From the NCBI GenBank assembly GCA_049840795.1, contig JASGJK010000038.1, positions 1 to 64,000 on the forward strand: a DNA stretch of 64,000 nt, read 5' to 3'. The notes beneath the pieces were generated by a model. That model was not told the origin of the DNA. It did no database searches and worked only from the letters and a program-made list of their open reading frames with translations. This document shows positions 9,902 through 19,338 of this stretch, one piece after another. The first letter of the stretch is position 1. Each line of letters starts with the position of its first letter. The translations under genes were made by a program, and so were the position numbers. Source of the DNA: UPXZ01 sp049840795 (lineage in GTDB: Bacteria; Bacteroidota; Bacteroidia; Bacteroidales; Paludibacteraceae).

Positions 9902-10453
9902 TTAATCTTCATCAAACTTTAGATCGCCGTTTTGATATTTTGAGAAATATAGGGCAAGTAATACAAGATATTTAGCAATCTCACTTTGTGCTTGAAGCGT
10001 ATCGGGAGTAATTTCAGTTTTTTTCATCCGCAAAAGCATAACTCCGTATTGAAAATTAAGACAAACTTCAATATCACTTACGTCAGAATGACTTTGTTGT
10101 TTGCGAAGCTGACCGATAACAGGCAAAATATGATAAAACTTTGCATTGTAAGCAGGATCAACGCCCGACTTTAGAAGCAACGAATGTAAGTCGTCCAACT
10201 GGCTCAATGTGTTTTTATTGATTTGAAGATGACCTTTGTGCTGAACATTTTCCATTCTTATCATATCTATAAGGCTTTCGTACCACTCATACAATATATT
10301 TTTTTCTTCATCCGAGACCGGATAAGGTTGTATTATTTGTTTGTTCACCAGTTCAATATTTAAATTGAACGCACGTATTACATCCTCTATCTGCCACATA
10401 TACAGTAAATACTCTATGATGTTTTTTTTGCGTAGTTTTTGCGCTATGAACAT
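9902..10453 (-). CDS. DUF4924 family protein
   Basis: 183 residues, predicted helical, beginning MFIAQKLRKKNIIEYLLYMWQ, which is typical of the Bacteroidetes-specific DUF4924 family. No signal peptide or membrane segment. It lies between the Hsp15-like gene and rfbA on the same strand. Function unknown. Confidence 0.8.
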   Translation of the reverse strand: MFIAQKLRKKNIIEYLLYMWQIEDVIRAFNLNIELVNKQIIQPYPVSDEEKNILYEWYESLIDMIRMENVQHKGHLQINKNTLSQLDDLHSLLLKSGVDPAYNAKFYHILPVIGQLRKQQSHSDVSDIEVCLNFQYGVMLLRMKKTEITPDTLQAQSEIAKYLVLLALYFSKYQNGDLKFDED

Positions 10454-10500
10454 TTTGTTTGATTTTGACTTTTGAGTTTATAATTCATATAAAAAGCCTC

Positions 10501-10896
10501 TTAATTTCCATCATCAATAAAATACGGTTCAAAAAAGTCGTCCATTTCTCTACGTTCTTTTTTGGTTGGTCTGCCTGCGCCTCTTGCTCTGCCAGACTGT
10601 GCTGCAATTTTGCCAAGTTCGATGAGCTGCAATTGATCGGGCGTAGTTACATCTTCACGATATTCTGATACCAACTTCGGACCTATTCGGTTTTGTAGTA
10701 AAGCCAGTACTTTAAACGAATAAAGTACCGGACTATACTTCACTCCGATAATGTCACCTGTTTTAATTACTCGTGAAGGTTTTACTGAGATATTATTTAT
10801 AAATATCCTCCCTTTTTTACACGCTTCTGTTGCCAAACTCCGGGTTTTGAACAAACGAACAGCCCAAAGCCATTTATCAATACGAACTTCGTCCAT
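10501..10896 (-). CDS. S4-domain RNA-binding protein, Hsp15-like
   Basis: 131 residues. The S4 domain at residues 3-60 (RIDKWLWAVRLFKTRSLATE, then GRIFINNISVKPSRVIKTGD) is followed by a basic C-terminus (GRARGAGRPTKKERR). Hsp15/HslR binds stalled 50S subunits carrying nascent chains and acts in ribosome recycling. Its place downstream of rplY and pth fits a translation-quality-control operon. Assignment to HslR rather than another S4 family rests on length and the tail. Confidence 0.85.
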   Translation of the reverse strand: MDEVRIDKWLWAVRLFKTRSLATEACKKGRIFINNISVKPSRVIKTGDIIGVKYSPVLYSFKVLALLQNRIGPKLVSEYREDVTTPDQLQLIELGKIAAQSGRARGAGRPTKKERREMDDFFEPYFIDDGN

Positions 10897-10904
10897 ATAT
10901 ACCT

Positions 10905-11576
10905 CTAATTATCCATAATTTCCCACTTTCCACCGGTTTTAATACTGAATGGAATATAGTAAGATAAGACCACTTTTACATCAAAGGCGGTATCTTTATT
11001 CTTATTGCTCGAAATATCCGGAAAATAACCATCCATTTTATCTGTGAGAAACATTGTTTGTGTCACTTCCACACCCACACTAAATTTTTCTGAAAGACGG
11101 TATTGATAAGCGGCTCCTATAGATAAGCCTGCGGTACTTCCTTTTATTTTTACGTCATTATCAAAGAGTGAATTATAAAATACGGCTACAATCCCACCAA
11201 AAGCATATAACGAATGAGAAATCTGTTTGTCTATAAACCGGTTTCCATAAATGACATACTCTAAGTTTGTTCCGATTTTTGTAACATCACCCGAAAAAAA
11301 ATGCGTTCTTTCATCATTCGATTTTTGAGTGTCTTTGCCTCTATAATCCTCATAACCACCAAATAACCTAAAACCAAAATTGGAGGGGAAAACATATCTA
11401 AATCCCACCGAACTTCCAAATCCCAAATTGCTTTTAAATAACGATTTTAAGTTATCGCCTCCAATATCTCCTGACATTTTATTAGCTCCGGCACTTAGAA
11501 AGACAGCACTTTCTCCCTGCGAAAACACAGGATAAGCAATCAGAAATAAATAAATAATCAGAAATGACGTTTTCAT
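10905..11576 (-). CDS. Outer-membrane beta-barrel protein
   Basis: 223 residues with a signal peptide (MKTSFLIIYLFLIAYPVFSQ). Amphipathic beta-strands rich in Gly and aromatics follow (GFGSSVGFRYVFPSNFGFRLFGGYEDYRG, AAYQYRLSEKFSVGVEVTQTMF), ending in a strand. This fits a small eight-stranded porin-like barrel. It is inserted between pth and the Hsp15-like gene, with gaps of 13 and 8 nt, so it is probably cotranscribed. Ligand and function unknown. Confidence 0.75.
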   Translation of the reverse strand: MKTSFLIIYLFLIAYPVFSQGESAVFLSAGANKMSGDIGGDNLKSLFKSNLGFGSSVGFRYVFPSNFGFRLFGGYEDYRGKDTQKSNDERTHFFSGDVTKIGTNLEYVIYGNRFIDKQISHSLYAFGGIVAVFYNSLFDNDVKIKGSTAGLSIGAAYQYRLSEKFSVGVEVTQTMFLTDKMDGYFPDISSNKNKDTAFDVKVVLSYYIPFSIKTGGKWEIMDN

Positions 11577-11589
11577 TAGGTTTGAGTTT

Positions 11590-12153
11590 TTATTTATTAT
11601 TAAAATGTGTCATTGTGCTTTGCGCACCCGATAAACAAAAATCCTTAATCATTTCAACGGTTTTCTCTGCCCTCTCAGGAAGTTTTGCAAACTCATCATC
11701 AGTCCATTTATTTAAGACATACTCCACTTGTCGTCCTCTTTGAAAATCGCTTCCGATTCCGAATCTCAGTCGGGCGTAGTTATTATGTCCCAATACTTCT
11801 TGAATATTTTTAAGTCCGTTGTGTCCTGCATCTGAGCCTTGAGGTTTCAATCTTAATGTTCCAAACGGAAGTGCCAAATCATCCACTACTACCAGCACAT
11901 TTTCGATGATTATTTTTTCTTTCTGCATCCAATACCGTAACGCGTTACCGCTTAAATTCATAAAAGTAGATGGTTTTAGCAAAAGTAATGTTTTCCCTTT
12001 CAATTTTACTTCTGCTGTCGAGCCATAGCGATTTTCTGCAAAAAAAACATTGGACGCCTTAGCAAAAGCGTCCAATATAGTAAATCCTACGTTGTGTCGG
12101 GTATCTTGATATTCGTTACCAATATTTCCCAACCCTACAATTAAATACTTCAT
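11590..12153 (-). CDS. pth: Peptidyl-tRNA hydrolase
   Basis: Releases tRNA from peptidyl-tRNA that has dropped off ribosomes. 187 residues. Motifs: MKYLIVGLGNIGNEYQDTRHNVGF with the catalytic His, KPSTFMNLSG, VVDDLALPFG and GSDAGHNGLKNI. It lies 10 nt downstream of rplY, a common pairing. Confidence 0.97.
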   Translation of the reverse strand: MKYLIVGLGNIGNEYQDTRHNVGFTILDAFAKASNVFFAENRYGSTAEVKLKGKTLLLLKPSTFMNLSGNALRYWMQKEKIIIENVLVVVDDLALPFGTLRLKPQGSDAGHNGLKNIQEVLGHNNYARLRFGIGSDFQRGRQVEYVLNKWTDDEFAKLPERAEKTVEMIKDFCLSGAQSTMTHFNNK

Positions 12154-12163
12154 TTATAAATTC

Positions 12164-12739
12164 TTATTTGTCGGCAGCAGCCGCAGCTCCTCTGGCAGCA
12201 CGTGTCAATTTAACCTGTGCAACAACAGTATTTTTAGCATTTAATAATTCAAGACCGTCTAATTGAACTTTAGCTACTTGGATGGATTTTCCGAGTCCGA
12301 GACTTGTTACGTCAATAGTTATAACTTCCGGTATATTCGTATATACACCTTTTACTTTTAGCTTGCGTATTTCGAGACTTAATTTACCTCCGGCTTTTAC
12401 ACCTTCTGCAAGTCCTACCAATTTCACCGGTAACTCTACAACAACCGGTTTATTTTCTGCAACTTCTAAAAAGTCTATATGTAGCACTTGATCTGAAACC
12501 GGATGAAACTGTAAATCTTTCATTATGGCTTTTGTCATGGTTTTGCCTATGCTTAAATTCACCACAAACACATCCGGACTATAAATTAATTTTCTCAAAT
12601 CACTTTTTGTTGCTGTAAAATGCACGTTTTCACCTCCGCCGTAAAGCACGCAAGGTACTGATTCGGAATTTCTTACAGCCTTGGTGGCTTTTTTACCTAA
12701 TTCTTGGCGAACTTCGCCTTTTAATTCAAATGTTTTCAT
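12164..12739 (-). CDS. rplY: 50S ribosomal protein L25 / general stress protein Ctc
   Basis: 191 residues: an N-terminal L25 5S rRNA-binding domain (residues 1-90; MKTFELKGEVRQELGKKATK, VPCVLYGGGENVHF) plus the C-terminal TL5/Ctc beta domain (DFLEVAENKPVVVELPVKLVG), with an Ala-rich tail. The length marks the two-domain Ctc form. First gene of the minus-strand run to pth. Confidence 0.96.
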   Translation of the reverse strand: MKTFELKGEVRQELGKKATKAVRNSESVPCVLYGGGENVHFTATKSDLRKLIYSPDVFVVNLSIGKTMTKAIMKDLQFHPVSDQVLHIDFLEVAENKPVVVELPVKLVGLAEGVKAGGKLSLEIRKLKVKGVYTNIPEVITIDVTSLGLGKSIQVAKVQLDGLELLNAKNTVVAQVKLTRAARGAAAAADK

Positions 12740-12925
12740 TCGTCTTTTAAAATAAATTTGTGTTACTCAAAATTTAAGCGTTTGTTATTTAAGTGATTAG
12801 TCGCTTAATTTCCCATCACACTTTCTCTTGCAAAAAAGTGGCACAAAGATACAAATAAGTTTTAAAGTCCAACAGTAGAGAGATTAAAAGTTTAATTTCC
12901 TTTCGTGATAAAGGTGGATTTTCTC

Positions 12926-12933
12926 TATCTTTG
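12926..12933 (+). promoter_or_regulatory. Bacteroidetes -7 promoter element for the DUF2148 gene
   Basis: TATCTTTG matches the Bacteroidetes -7 consensus TAnnTTTG, 12 nt before the ATG at 12946. A degraded TTTC lies about 21 bp upstream. This implies a very short leader. Confidence 0.45.
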
Positions 12934-12945
12934 CAAAAAAAACGT

Positions 12946-13491
12946 ATGATTATAGACGAAAGAGATACAAGACGAGAACGTGTTGTCGATGTTGCTTATG
13001 CTATGATGACAGCGGCACGAACAGCGCCAAAAGGTAAAGGATTTGATATTATTGAAGTGAAATTAGTCACCGATAACGACATTTCTATCCTTTCTGATGC
13101 TATGCTCACGTACAGTGAAAAGACCGAAATGATGTTTATAACACGCGACGCGGAAAATATTCTTCATTCCGATGCTATTGTCCTCATCGGTACCAGACAA
13201 AAAGCACATAATCTAAATTGCGGTTATTGTGGTTTTGCTACTTGTGCTGACAAACTCAAACTGCCGGAAGTGCCTTGTTCGCTTAATTCGGTAGATGTGG
13301 GGATTGCTCTTGGTTCGGCGTGTGCAGCGGCTGCCGATGCGCGCGTTGATACTCGTGTTATGTTTTCGGCTGGACGCGTAGCTTTGGATATGGGCTGGAT
13401 GCCGAATTGCTCAAATGTATATGCTATCCCTTTAAGTTGTTCTTCTAAAAATCCGTTTTTTGACCGTCAATCTACCCGACCGAAACAATAG
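12946..13491 (+). CDS. DUF2148 ferredoxin-domain protein
   Basis: About 181 residues, soluble. The cysteine cluster NCGYCGFATCADK plus a later conserved CSL and CAAAADARVDTRVMFSAG fit the DUF2148 family, annotated as ferredoxin-like, which may bind a metal or Fe-S cluster. ATG 12946 (MIIDERDTRRERVVDVAYAM) is the likely start: an upstream in-frame TTG overlaps the promoter element. It precedes the MFS and anSME genes on the same strand. Confidence 0.8.
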   Translation: MIIDERDTRRERVVDVAYAMMTAARTAPKGKGFDIIEVKLVTDNDISILSDAMLTYSEKTEMMFITRDAENILHSDAIVLIGTRQKAHNLNCGYCGFATCADKLKLPEVPCSLNSVDVGIALGSACAAAADARVDTRVMFSAGRVALDMGWMPNCSNVYAIPLSCSSKNPFFDRQSTRPKQ

Positions 13492-13520
13492 TTGATGAAT
13501 ACCGCCTAATTTTCCGAACG

Positions 13521-14720
13521 ATGAAGGATAAACTGTGGACAAGAAGTTTTATAAGTATATGTGCAGCTAATTTTCTGCTTTTTTTTACTTTTTACTTGTT
13601 GCTTCCTATACTGCCATTATATTTGATAGAAGAATTTCACACGTCAAAAGCTGTTGCCGGATTAGCTTTGGCATCCTATACTTTGGCTGCGTTATTTATA
13701 CGTCCATTCGCGGCTTTTATGTTGGATATGGTTATGCGCAAACCGGTATACGTGCTGGCTTTTTTCGTTTTTATCGTATGTTTTGCCGGATATTTGTTTG
13801 CCACAATGTTGTCTCTGTTTATTTTGGTGCGTATTGCTCAAGGAGCAGCTTTCGGATTTGTAACCACAGCTGGTAATAGTTTGGTCATTGATATTATGCC
13901 TTCTTCGAGAAGAGGCGAAGGAATCAGTTATTTTGGCGTAGCAAATAATCTGGCAATGGTTTTTGGACCTATGATTAGTTTGCCGCTACACAATATATAC
14001 GGGTACGACTTTTTGTTTTATCTGTGTTTGCTCACCGGTTTATTGGGAGTACTGTTGGCTTTTAGTGTTAAAGGCAACAAAAAAGTGGAACGTACCAATA
14101 AACTTCCTGTTGCTTTTGACCGTTTTTTTCTTCCAAAAGGATTGATTACCGGAATTTGTTTTATGCTCACCGCCATTCCTTATGCAACTGTTTCGTCGTA
14201 TATACCGCTATATGGCATTCAACTCGGATTGGGCGACACAATGAGTTGGTATTTTTCTTTAATGGCGATGGGATTAATTATTTCTCGCCTTTTTTCCGGA
14301 AAAATGGTTGACAAGGGGAAAGTGTTGCAGGTTATAGGCTTTGGCACCGCAATTACGTTGTGTTGTTTCTTTTTGCTCTCGTCCATTCAGAATATCCGGA
14401 GTTCTACTCCTTTCGTGGCGGTTCTTTTATTTTACGGTTCTGCTATAATACTGGGATTCGGCTATGGATTAACTTTTCCGGCATACAATTTTATGTTTAT
14501 AAATTTAGCACCCAACAATAAGCGAGCAAGCGCCAGTTCTACTTATATGACAAGTTGGGATGTGGGAATTGGATTCGGCTTAATTATCGGAGGACGTATT
14601 GCCGATGGCAAAGGCGGTATGTCGTTAGTATATCTTTTTGGTGCCATAATGTTAATGCTGTCTTTGGTTTTATCTCTGAAATTAAATGTACCTCACTACA
14701 ACAAAAATAAGTTAACGTAA
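13521..14720 (+). CDS. Major facilitator superfamily transporter
   Basis: 399 residues with about twelve hydrophobic helices. MFS loop signature between helices 2 and 3 (IRPFAAFMLDMVMRKPVYVL) and SSRRGEGISYFGVANNLAMVFGP. No substrate can be read from sequence; the family resembles bacterial drug or metabolite exporters. It ends 4 nt before the anSME gene, so the two are translationally close and probably cotranscribed. Confidence 0.88.
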   Translation: MKDKLWTRSFISICAANFLLFFTFYLLLPILPLYLIEEFHTSKAVAGLALASYTLAALFIRPFAAFMLDMVMRKPVYVLAFFVFIVCFAGYLFATMLSLFILVRIAQGAAFGFVTTAGNSLVIDIMPSSRRGEGISYFGVANNLAMVFGPMISLPLHNIYGYDFLFYLCLLTGLLGVLLAFSVKGNKKVERTNKLPVAFDRFFLPKGLITGICFMLTAIPYATVSSYIPLYGIQLGLGDTMSWYFSLMAMGLIISRLFSGKMVDKGKVLQVIGFGTAITLCCFFLLSSIQNIRSSTPFVAVLLFYGSAIILGFGYGLTFPAYNFMFINLAPNNKRASASSTYMTSWDVGIGFGLIIGGRIADGKGGMSLVYLFGAIMLMLSLVLSLKLNVPHYNKNKLT

Positions 14721-14724
14721 TTTG

Positions 14725-15963
14725 ATGCAACTGTCTCAAAAATCCATATTATTTAATCCGCTTTCGATGCCTACCTACGTTATGGCAAAGCCTGTGGGTT
14801 CAATATGCAATTTGGATTGTAGTTATTGCTATTATTTGGAAAAAGAAAACGTATATCCCCATCGAAAGTCGTACCAAATGAGTGACGAAACACTCGAAAA
14901 ATATATTGAGAGTTATATACAGTCACAACCTGTACCCGAAGTGCTTTTTATTTGGCACGGAGGTGAACCGCTTCTTCGCGACATCTCTTTTTACCGAAAA
15001 GCATTGGCATTACAAAAAAAATATGGTAGAGGGAGGTTGATAGATAATAGTTTACAAACAAACGGAGTGCTGCTGAACGAAGAATGGTGTCGTTTTTTCA
15101 AAGAAAATAATTTTTTAATCGGAATTTCTATTGACGGTACCGAACATTGCCATGATTTTTATCGTAAGAATAAAGGCGGTATAGGTACTTTTAAACAAGT
15201 GATGCGAGGCATTTACTTACTGCAAAAATATGAAGTACCTTTTAATACACTCTCGGTCATTAACGATTATACTGTCGATTATCCGTTAGAGATCTACCGT
15301 TTTTTCAAGGAAATAGATAGTCGTTATATGCAATTCACCCCCGTTGTGGAGAGAGTACGTATACAAAATGAACCGTCAGATTTGAGACTTATGTCGCCGG
15401 AAGCTCACAACGAGTGCATATTAGCCCCCTGGGTCGTTGACCCTAAAAAATTCGGCGTATTTTACGTTAAAATATTCGAAGAATGGGTGAGAAACGATGT
15501 AGGGAGGTATTTTGTTCAATTGTTCAATGCCACCTTGGCAAATACGATTGGTCAGCAACCGGGCACCTGTATTTTTTCCAAAACTTGTGGGCACGCATCG
15601 GCGATGGAGTTCGATGGGGATGTGTACGCTTGTGATCATTACGTTTTTCCTCAATATAAATTAGGCAACATTAAGACGCAAACTGTTTTCGAGATGATGT
15701 TTTCGGAAAAACAAAAAAGATTTGGCGCTGATAAACATGATTTACTGCCAATGCAATGTAGAGAGTGTCGATTTGTGAAACTTTGCAATGGCGAGTGCCC
15801 TAAAAACCGTATCAGCTACACTGCCGATGGTGAGCCCGGACTGAATTATTTATGCGAAGGATACAAGATGTATTATGAGTACACGCAACCTTATATGGAG
15901 TTTATGGCAAATGAATTGTATGCCAAGCGTTCTCCGGCAAATGTAATGTTTTGGAAAATATAG
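14725..15963 (+). CDS. Anaerobic sulfatase-maturating enzyme type radical SAM/SPASM protein
   Basis: 412 residues. The radical SAM motif CNLDCSYCYYL near residue 29 is followed by the anSME-type HGGEPLLRDISFY. The C-terminal SPASM region carries conserved Cys (CIFSKTCGHASAMEFDGDVYACDHYV, CRECRFVKLCNGECPKNR, LCEGYKMYY). Members convert an active-site Cys or Ser of sulfatases to formylglycine without oxygen; the Bacteroides member is called ChuR. No sulfatase lies in the window, so its substrate is elsewhere. ATG 14725 is chosen over the TTG just before it. Confidence 0.9.
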   Translation: MQLSQKSILFNPLSMPTYVMAKPVGSICNLDCSYCYYLEKENVYPHRKSYQMSDETLEKYIESYIQSQPVPEVLFIWHGGEPLLRDISFYRKALALQKKYGRGRLIDNSLQTNGVLLNEEWCRFFKENNFLIGISIDGTEHCHDFYRKNKGGIGTFKQVMRGIYLLQKYEVPFNTLSVINDYTVDYPLEIYRFFKEIDSRYMQFTPVVERVRIQNEPSDLRLMSPEAHNECILAPWVVDPKKFGVFYVKIFEEWVRNDVGRYFVQLFNATLANTIGQQPGTCIFSKTCGHASAMEFDGDVYACDHYVFPQYKLGNIKTQTVFEMMFSEKQKRFGADKHDLLPMQCRECRFVKLCNGECPKNRISYTADGEPGLNYLCEGYKMYYEYTQPYMEFMANELYAKRSPANVMFWKI

Positions 15964-16033
15964 ATTTTGGGGCACTTGCAAACAATCATTTTGATAACCA
16001 GCGTATTATTGCGTTAATAGTTGCGATGGGAAA

Positions 16034-16402
16034 TTAATCCTTAAAAATAAAATACACGGCAAAAACCAAAAAAGCAAAACCAATTATATGATTTAGCTTG
16101 ATAGTTTCGTTCTTGAAAAATAAAAATGAAAACACCATAAACACAACCAGTGTTATAACTTCCTGAATTACTTTTAATTGCACAAGAGAAAAAGGTCCGC
16201 CATTCTCTTTGAACCCAATCCTGTTTGCAGGCACCTGAAAAAAATACTCGAACAGCGCTATTCCCCAACTAAAGAGAATGATTCCAACGAGGCTCAGTTT
16301 CTGAAACCACGAATACTCCGATAGCTTTAGATGCCCATACCAAGCTAAAGTCATAAAAACATTGGAACATACCAATAACCCGATTGTAAGTAACGATTTC
16401 AT
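16034..16402 (-). CDS. DUF486 family small membrane protein
   Basis: About 122 residues with four transmembrane helices (LLTIGLLVCSNVFMTLAWYG, LSLVGIILFSWGIALFEYFF, VITLVVFMVFSFLFF, IIGFAFLVFAVYFIF). The conserved FEYFFQVPANRIG identifies DUF486, related to small multidrug/DMT transporters. Start MKSLLTIG (16402) is preferred over an upstream Met for its membrane topology. Substrate unknown. Confidence 0.85.
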   Translation of the reverse strand: MKSLLTIGLLVCSNVFMTLAWYGHLKLSEYSWFQKLSLVGIILFSWGIALFEYFFQVPANRIGFKENGGPFSLVQLKVIQEVITLVVFMVFSFLFFKNETIKLNHIIGFAFLVFAVYFIFKD

Positions 16403-16636
16403 ACATTCATTCGTTTTAGACAATTATCATAAAAACCCGTGCCGGATATTTTTTTTGTCTTCGATCAATCTCGTTAACAGTACTTAATATCAGTATTCAT
16501 ACGCGTTTCATATTGTTTTTAGCCTGCAAAATTAATGTTTTATCTCCATTGTTGAAAACCGAGAGGCAATTCGGAGAAAAAAACGTACATTTGTGTCGTT
16601 TTTTTAGAACTATTGACTATAAACTAAAAATTGAGT

Positions 16637-17869
16637 ATGGCATTAAACTATATTTGGATTGCATTTATTCTTATTGCTTTTGTTGTGGCGTTGGTGCAAA
16701 TGATTTTTTTTGGCAATATGAATATCTTCAACGATATCCTTCAATCAATCTTCGGTTCGGCTAAAACCGGCTTTGAAGTTTCGCTGGGACTTACGGGTAT
16801 CCTCACCTTTTGGATGGGAATTTTGAAAATAGCCGAAGAGGGTGGAATGATGAAGACATTGTCGCGAATGGTTGCTCCGTTTTTTACAAAAATCTACCCC
16901 GAAATCCCCAAAGACCATCCGGCGCTAAGTAGCATCTTTCTGAATATGTCCGCTAATTTGCTGGGGTTAGATAACGCGGCAACTCCTATGGGATTGCAAG
17001 CAATGCAGCAGATGCAAGAACTCAACCCCAAAAAAGATACCGCTTCCAATCCGATGATTATGTTTTTAGTACTAAATACTGCGGGATTGATTTTGGTGCC
17101 GATGACAGTAATGATGTATCGTGCCCAGTTTGGCGCAGCAAATCCTGCCGATGTTTTTCTTCCCATTATTGTGGCAACGCTTTGTGCCTGGCTTACAGGA
17201 CTGATTTTGGTAGCCATCATACAAAAAATAAATTTGTTTAACCGTGTAGTAATAGGCGTTTTAACGGTTCTAATCGGCTTTATTGTAGGTTTAGTTTATT
17301 TTTTTAGTCGTCTTCCGCAAGAAAAAATAACCCAATACTCCAGTTTTGCCGCAGCGTTTCTTATATTGTCTATCATACTCATTTTTATCTATTTTGCCGC
17401 CAAAAATAAAGTAAATGTCTATAACTCATTTATTAATGGAGCAAAAGAAGGATTTCAGGTTGCCGTGGGAATAATACCCTATTTAGTCGCTATTTTGATA
17501 GCTATCGGTATGTTTCGCGCTTCGGGAGCTATGGATTTGATCGTTGACGGAATTCGTTACGCTGTGGCTCTCACGGGGGCAAATACCGACTTTGTAGATG
17601 CGCTCCCCACTGCTTTTATGAAACCCCTGAGTGGTAGCGGTGCGCGCGGAATGATGATTGAAACAATGCAAGCACATGGTGCCGACTCGTTTGTAGGAAG
17701 GCTCTCCTGCCTTATTCAAGGTTCAACGGATACCACATTTTATATTTTAGCGGTTTATTTTGGAGCGGTAAAAATCACCAATACAAGATATGCTGTGGTG
17801 GCAGGTCTTATTGCCGATCTTATAGGTATTACAGTAGCGATATTGTTAGGCTATCTGTTTTTCCATTAA
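16637..17869 (+). CDS. SpmA-SpmB fusion, nucleoside-recognition (Gate) domain protein
   Basis: About 410 residues, multi-spanning. The N-terminal half resembles spore maturation protein A (FLNMSANLLGLDNAATPMGL, then QAMQQMQELNP). The C-terminal half resembles SpmB (LSGSGARGMMIETMQAHGAD, then LIQGSTDTTFYILAVYFGAV). In non-sporulating Bacteroidetes the two halves are commonly fused; transport of a small molecule is suspected but not established. ATG 16637 follows an in-frame TTG by two codons. Confidence 0.88.
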   Translation: MALNYIWIAFILIAFVVALVQMIFFGNMNIFNDILQSIFGSAKTGFEVSLGLTGILTFWMGILKIAEEGGMMKTLSRMVAPFFTKIYPEIPKDHPALSSIFLNMSANLLGLDNAATPMGLQAMQQMQELNPKKDTASNPMIMFLVLNTAGLILVPMTVMMYRAQFGAANPADVFLPIIVATLCAWLTGLILVAIIQKINLFNRVVIGVLTVLIGFIVGLVYFFSRLPQEKITQYSSFAAAFLILSIILIFIYFAAKNKVNVYNSFINGAKEGFQVAVGIIPYLVAILIAIGMFRASGAMDLIVDGIRYAVALTGANTDFVDALPTAFMKPLSGSGARGMMIETMQAHGADSFVGRLSCLIQGSTDTTFYILAVYFGAVKITNTRYAVVAGLIADLIGITVAILLGYLFFH

Positions 17870-17917
17870 ATTTTACTCGAAAAGTTTGCGAGTTATTTTT
17901 TCTTTTGAAATTAAGTT

Positions 17918-18337
17918 ATGATACATTTTATGGCAGAGGATACCGAATTTCCGAGTATTGAACAAAAAAAGGTTACTGCTTGGATAAAAGATACGGTAAA
18001 TCTTTATTCAAAAAAAGACGGTCGTATCAATTATATTTTTTGTTCTGATGAACGTATATTGGAGGTTAACCGTCAATACCTGCAACACGATTATTATACC
18101 GATATTATTACGTTCGATTACTCGCAAGGAAACAAAATCTCCGGTGATATTTTTATCAGTTTAGATACCGTAAAGAGCAATTCCGTAGAGCAAGGCACGG
18201 ATTATAAAGAAGAACTATTACGAATAATTATACACGGTGTATTGCACTTGTGTGGTCAAAATGATAAATTACCAGAAGATAAAGCCGAGATGACACACAA
18301 AGAAAATCAGGCATTAGCACATTATTTAGACAGTTAA
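17918..18337 (+). CDS. ybeY: Endoribonuclease YbeY (rRNA maturation)
   Basis: 139 residues. The metal-binding motif HGVLHLCGQND, with a preceding conserved NRQYLQHDYYTDIITFDY, identifies YbeY/UPF0054. It acts in 16S rRNA 3' processing and ribosome quality control. It follows the SpmAB gene by 48 nt on the same strand. The zinc ligands (His, His, and the later MTHKE) are present. Confidence 0.94.
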   Translation: MIHFMAEDTEFPSIEQKKVTAWIKDTVNLYSKKDGRINYIFCSDERILEVNRQYLQHDYYTDIITFDYSQGNKISGDIFISLDTVKSNSVEQGTDYKEELLRIIIHGVLHLCGQNDKLPEDKAEMTHKENQALAHYLDS

Positions 18338-18532
18338 TTTTACACGAATGTTAAGTATTAACAACACGCACTTTATTTAGCAATAAATTGTTAAATTCAA
18401 ATCTGTTAAATCGTTCGTTCGATTAAAATAGAAAGATTATCATTACTTTTGTTGCTAATTTAAGTGCAAATCATAAAATTTATTGCTCAAAAACACGTTG
18501 TAAGTTTATCCGAAAAAATAAAATTAATTATT

Positions 18533-19322
18533 ATGAATTCTTTCATTCTGAAAAACAACGTTTTTGAGCCTGTTTTTTACAATTATTATCGCAGAGTTGG
18601 CTGTTGCTCAAGATGCTAAAGAATACAAAGCCGAAATAGGTATTCAAGCCGGAGGAGATATTTATGCCGGAGATGTGAATACGGTTGCTCGAAAAAGCCA
18701 TTTTTCAAGCAATATGAGTAATATTCAGCCTGATTTTGGCGCTTTTTTTCGCTATAAGTTTAATTCACGGGTTGCACTTCGGCTTGGTTTTGACGCTACA
18801 TCGGTTCAAGGAAATTATCTGTATTCAAATGCCGAAACCGACACATACAACGTCACGTTGAATAACAACAGTATTAAAATGGTGGATTTGTGGGGAGAAT
18901 ACAATTTTTTTGATTACGAAAACAACAAATACAAACGCTACAGTAAAACATATTCGCCTTATATCTTTGTAGGATTAGGCTATATAATGATGCCGGCAAG
19001 TAAAGCGGAAAAAACATCAGCTTTGGCATTGCCGTTTGGATTCGGACTAAAAGTAAAATTAGCAACACGCTGGAATCTCAATCTTCAATGGAGTAACCGG
19101 CTTCTTTTTGCCGATAACTTGGAAGGATTGCCGGAGTATGATAATCCGATGCCAAAAACGGTAAACAATATGCTAAATTATGACTTATTGTCGGGTGTAA
19201 CAGTGGGCTTAAGCTTTGATTTTTGGGAAAGAGAGTGTGATTGCATAAGTGGAAGCAAAAAAGCATCAAAAGCTTATAAAGCAAAACGACCTTTAAATAA
19301 TTCAAGAAGTAGAAAAAGATAA
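18533..19322 (+). CDS. PorG-like DUF6089 outer-membrane barrel, N-terminus frame-interrupted
   Basis: About 250 residues, beta-barrel pattern (AEIGIQAGGDIYAGDVN, FGAFFRYKFNSRVALRLGF, YIFVGLGYIMMPAS) with a basic tail. In Porphyromonas gingivalis the gene at this position, before uppS, bamA and two ompH genes, is porG, an outer-membrane part of the type IX secretion system; the same order is seen here. From ATG 18533 the frame closes early. One base less near 18563 gives a natural signal peptide (MNSFILKNNVFSLFFTIII, then AELAVAQ). A TTG start at 18564 is the alternative. Family likely; T9SS role inferred from synteny. Confidence 0.7.
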
Positions 19323-19338
19323 TGTAAGAATCTATAAA

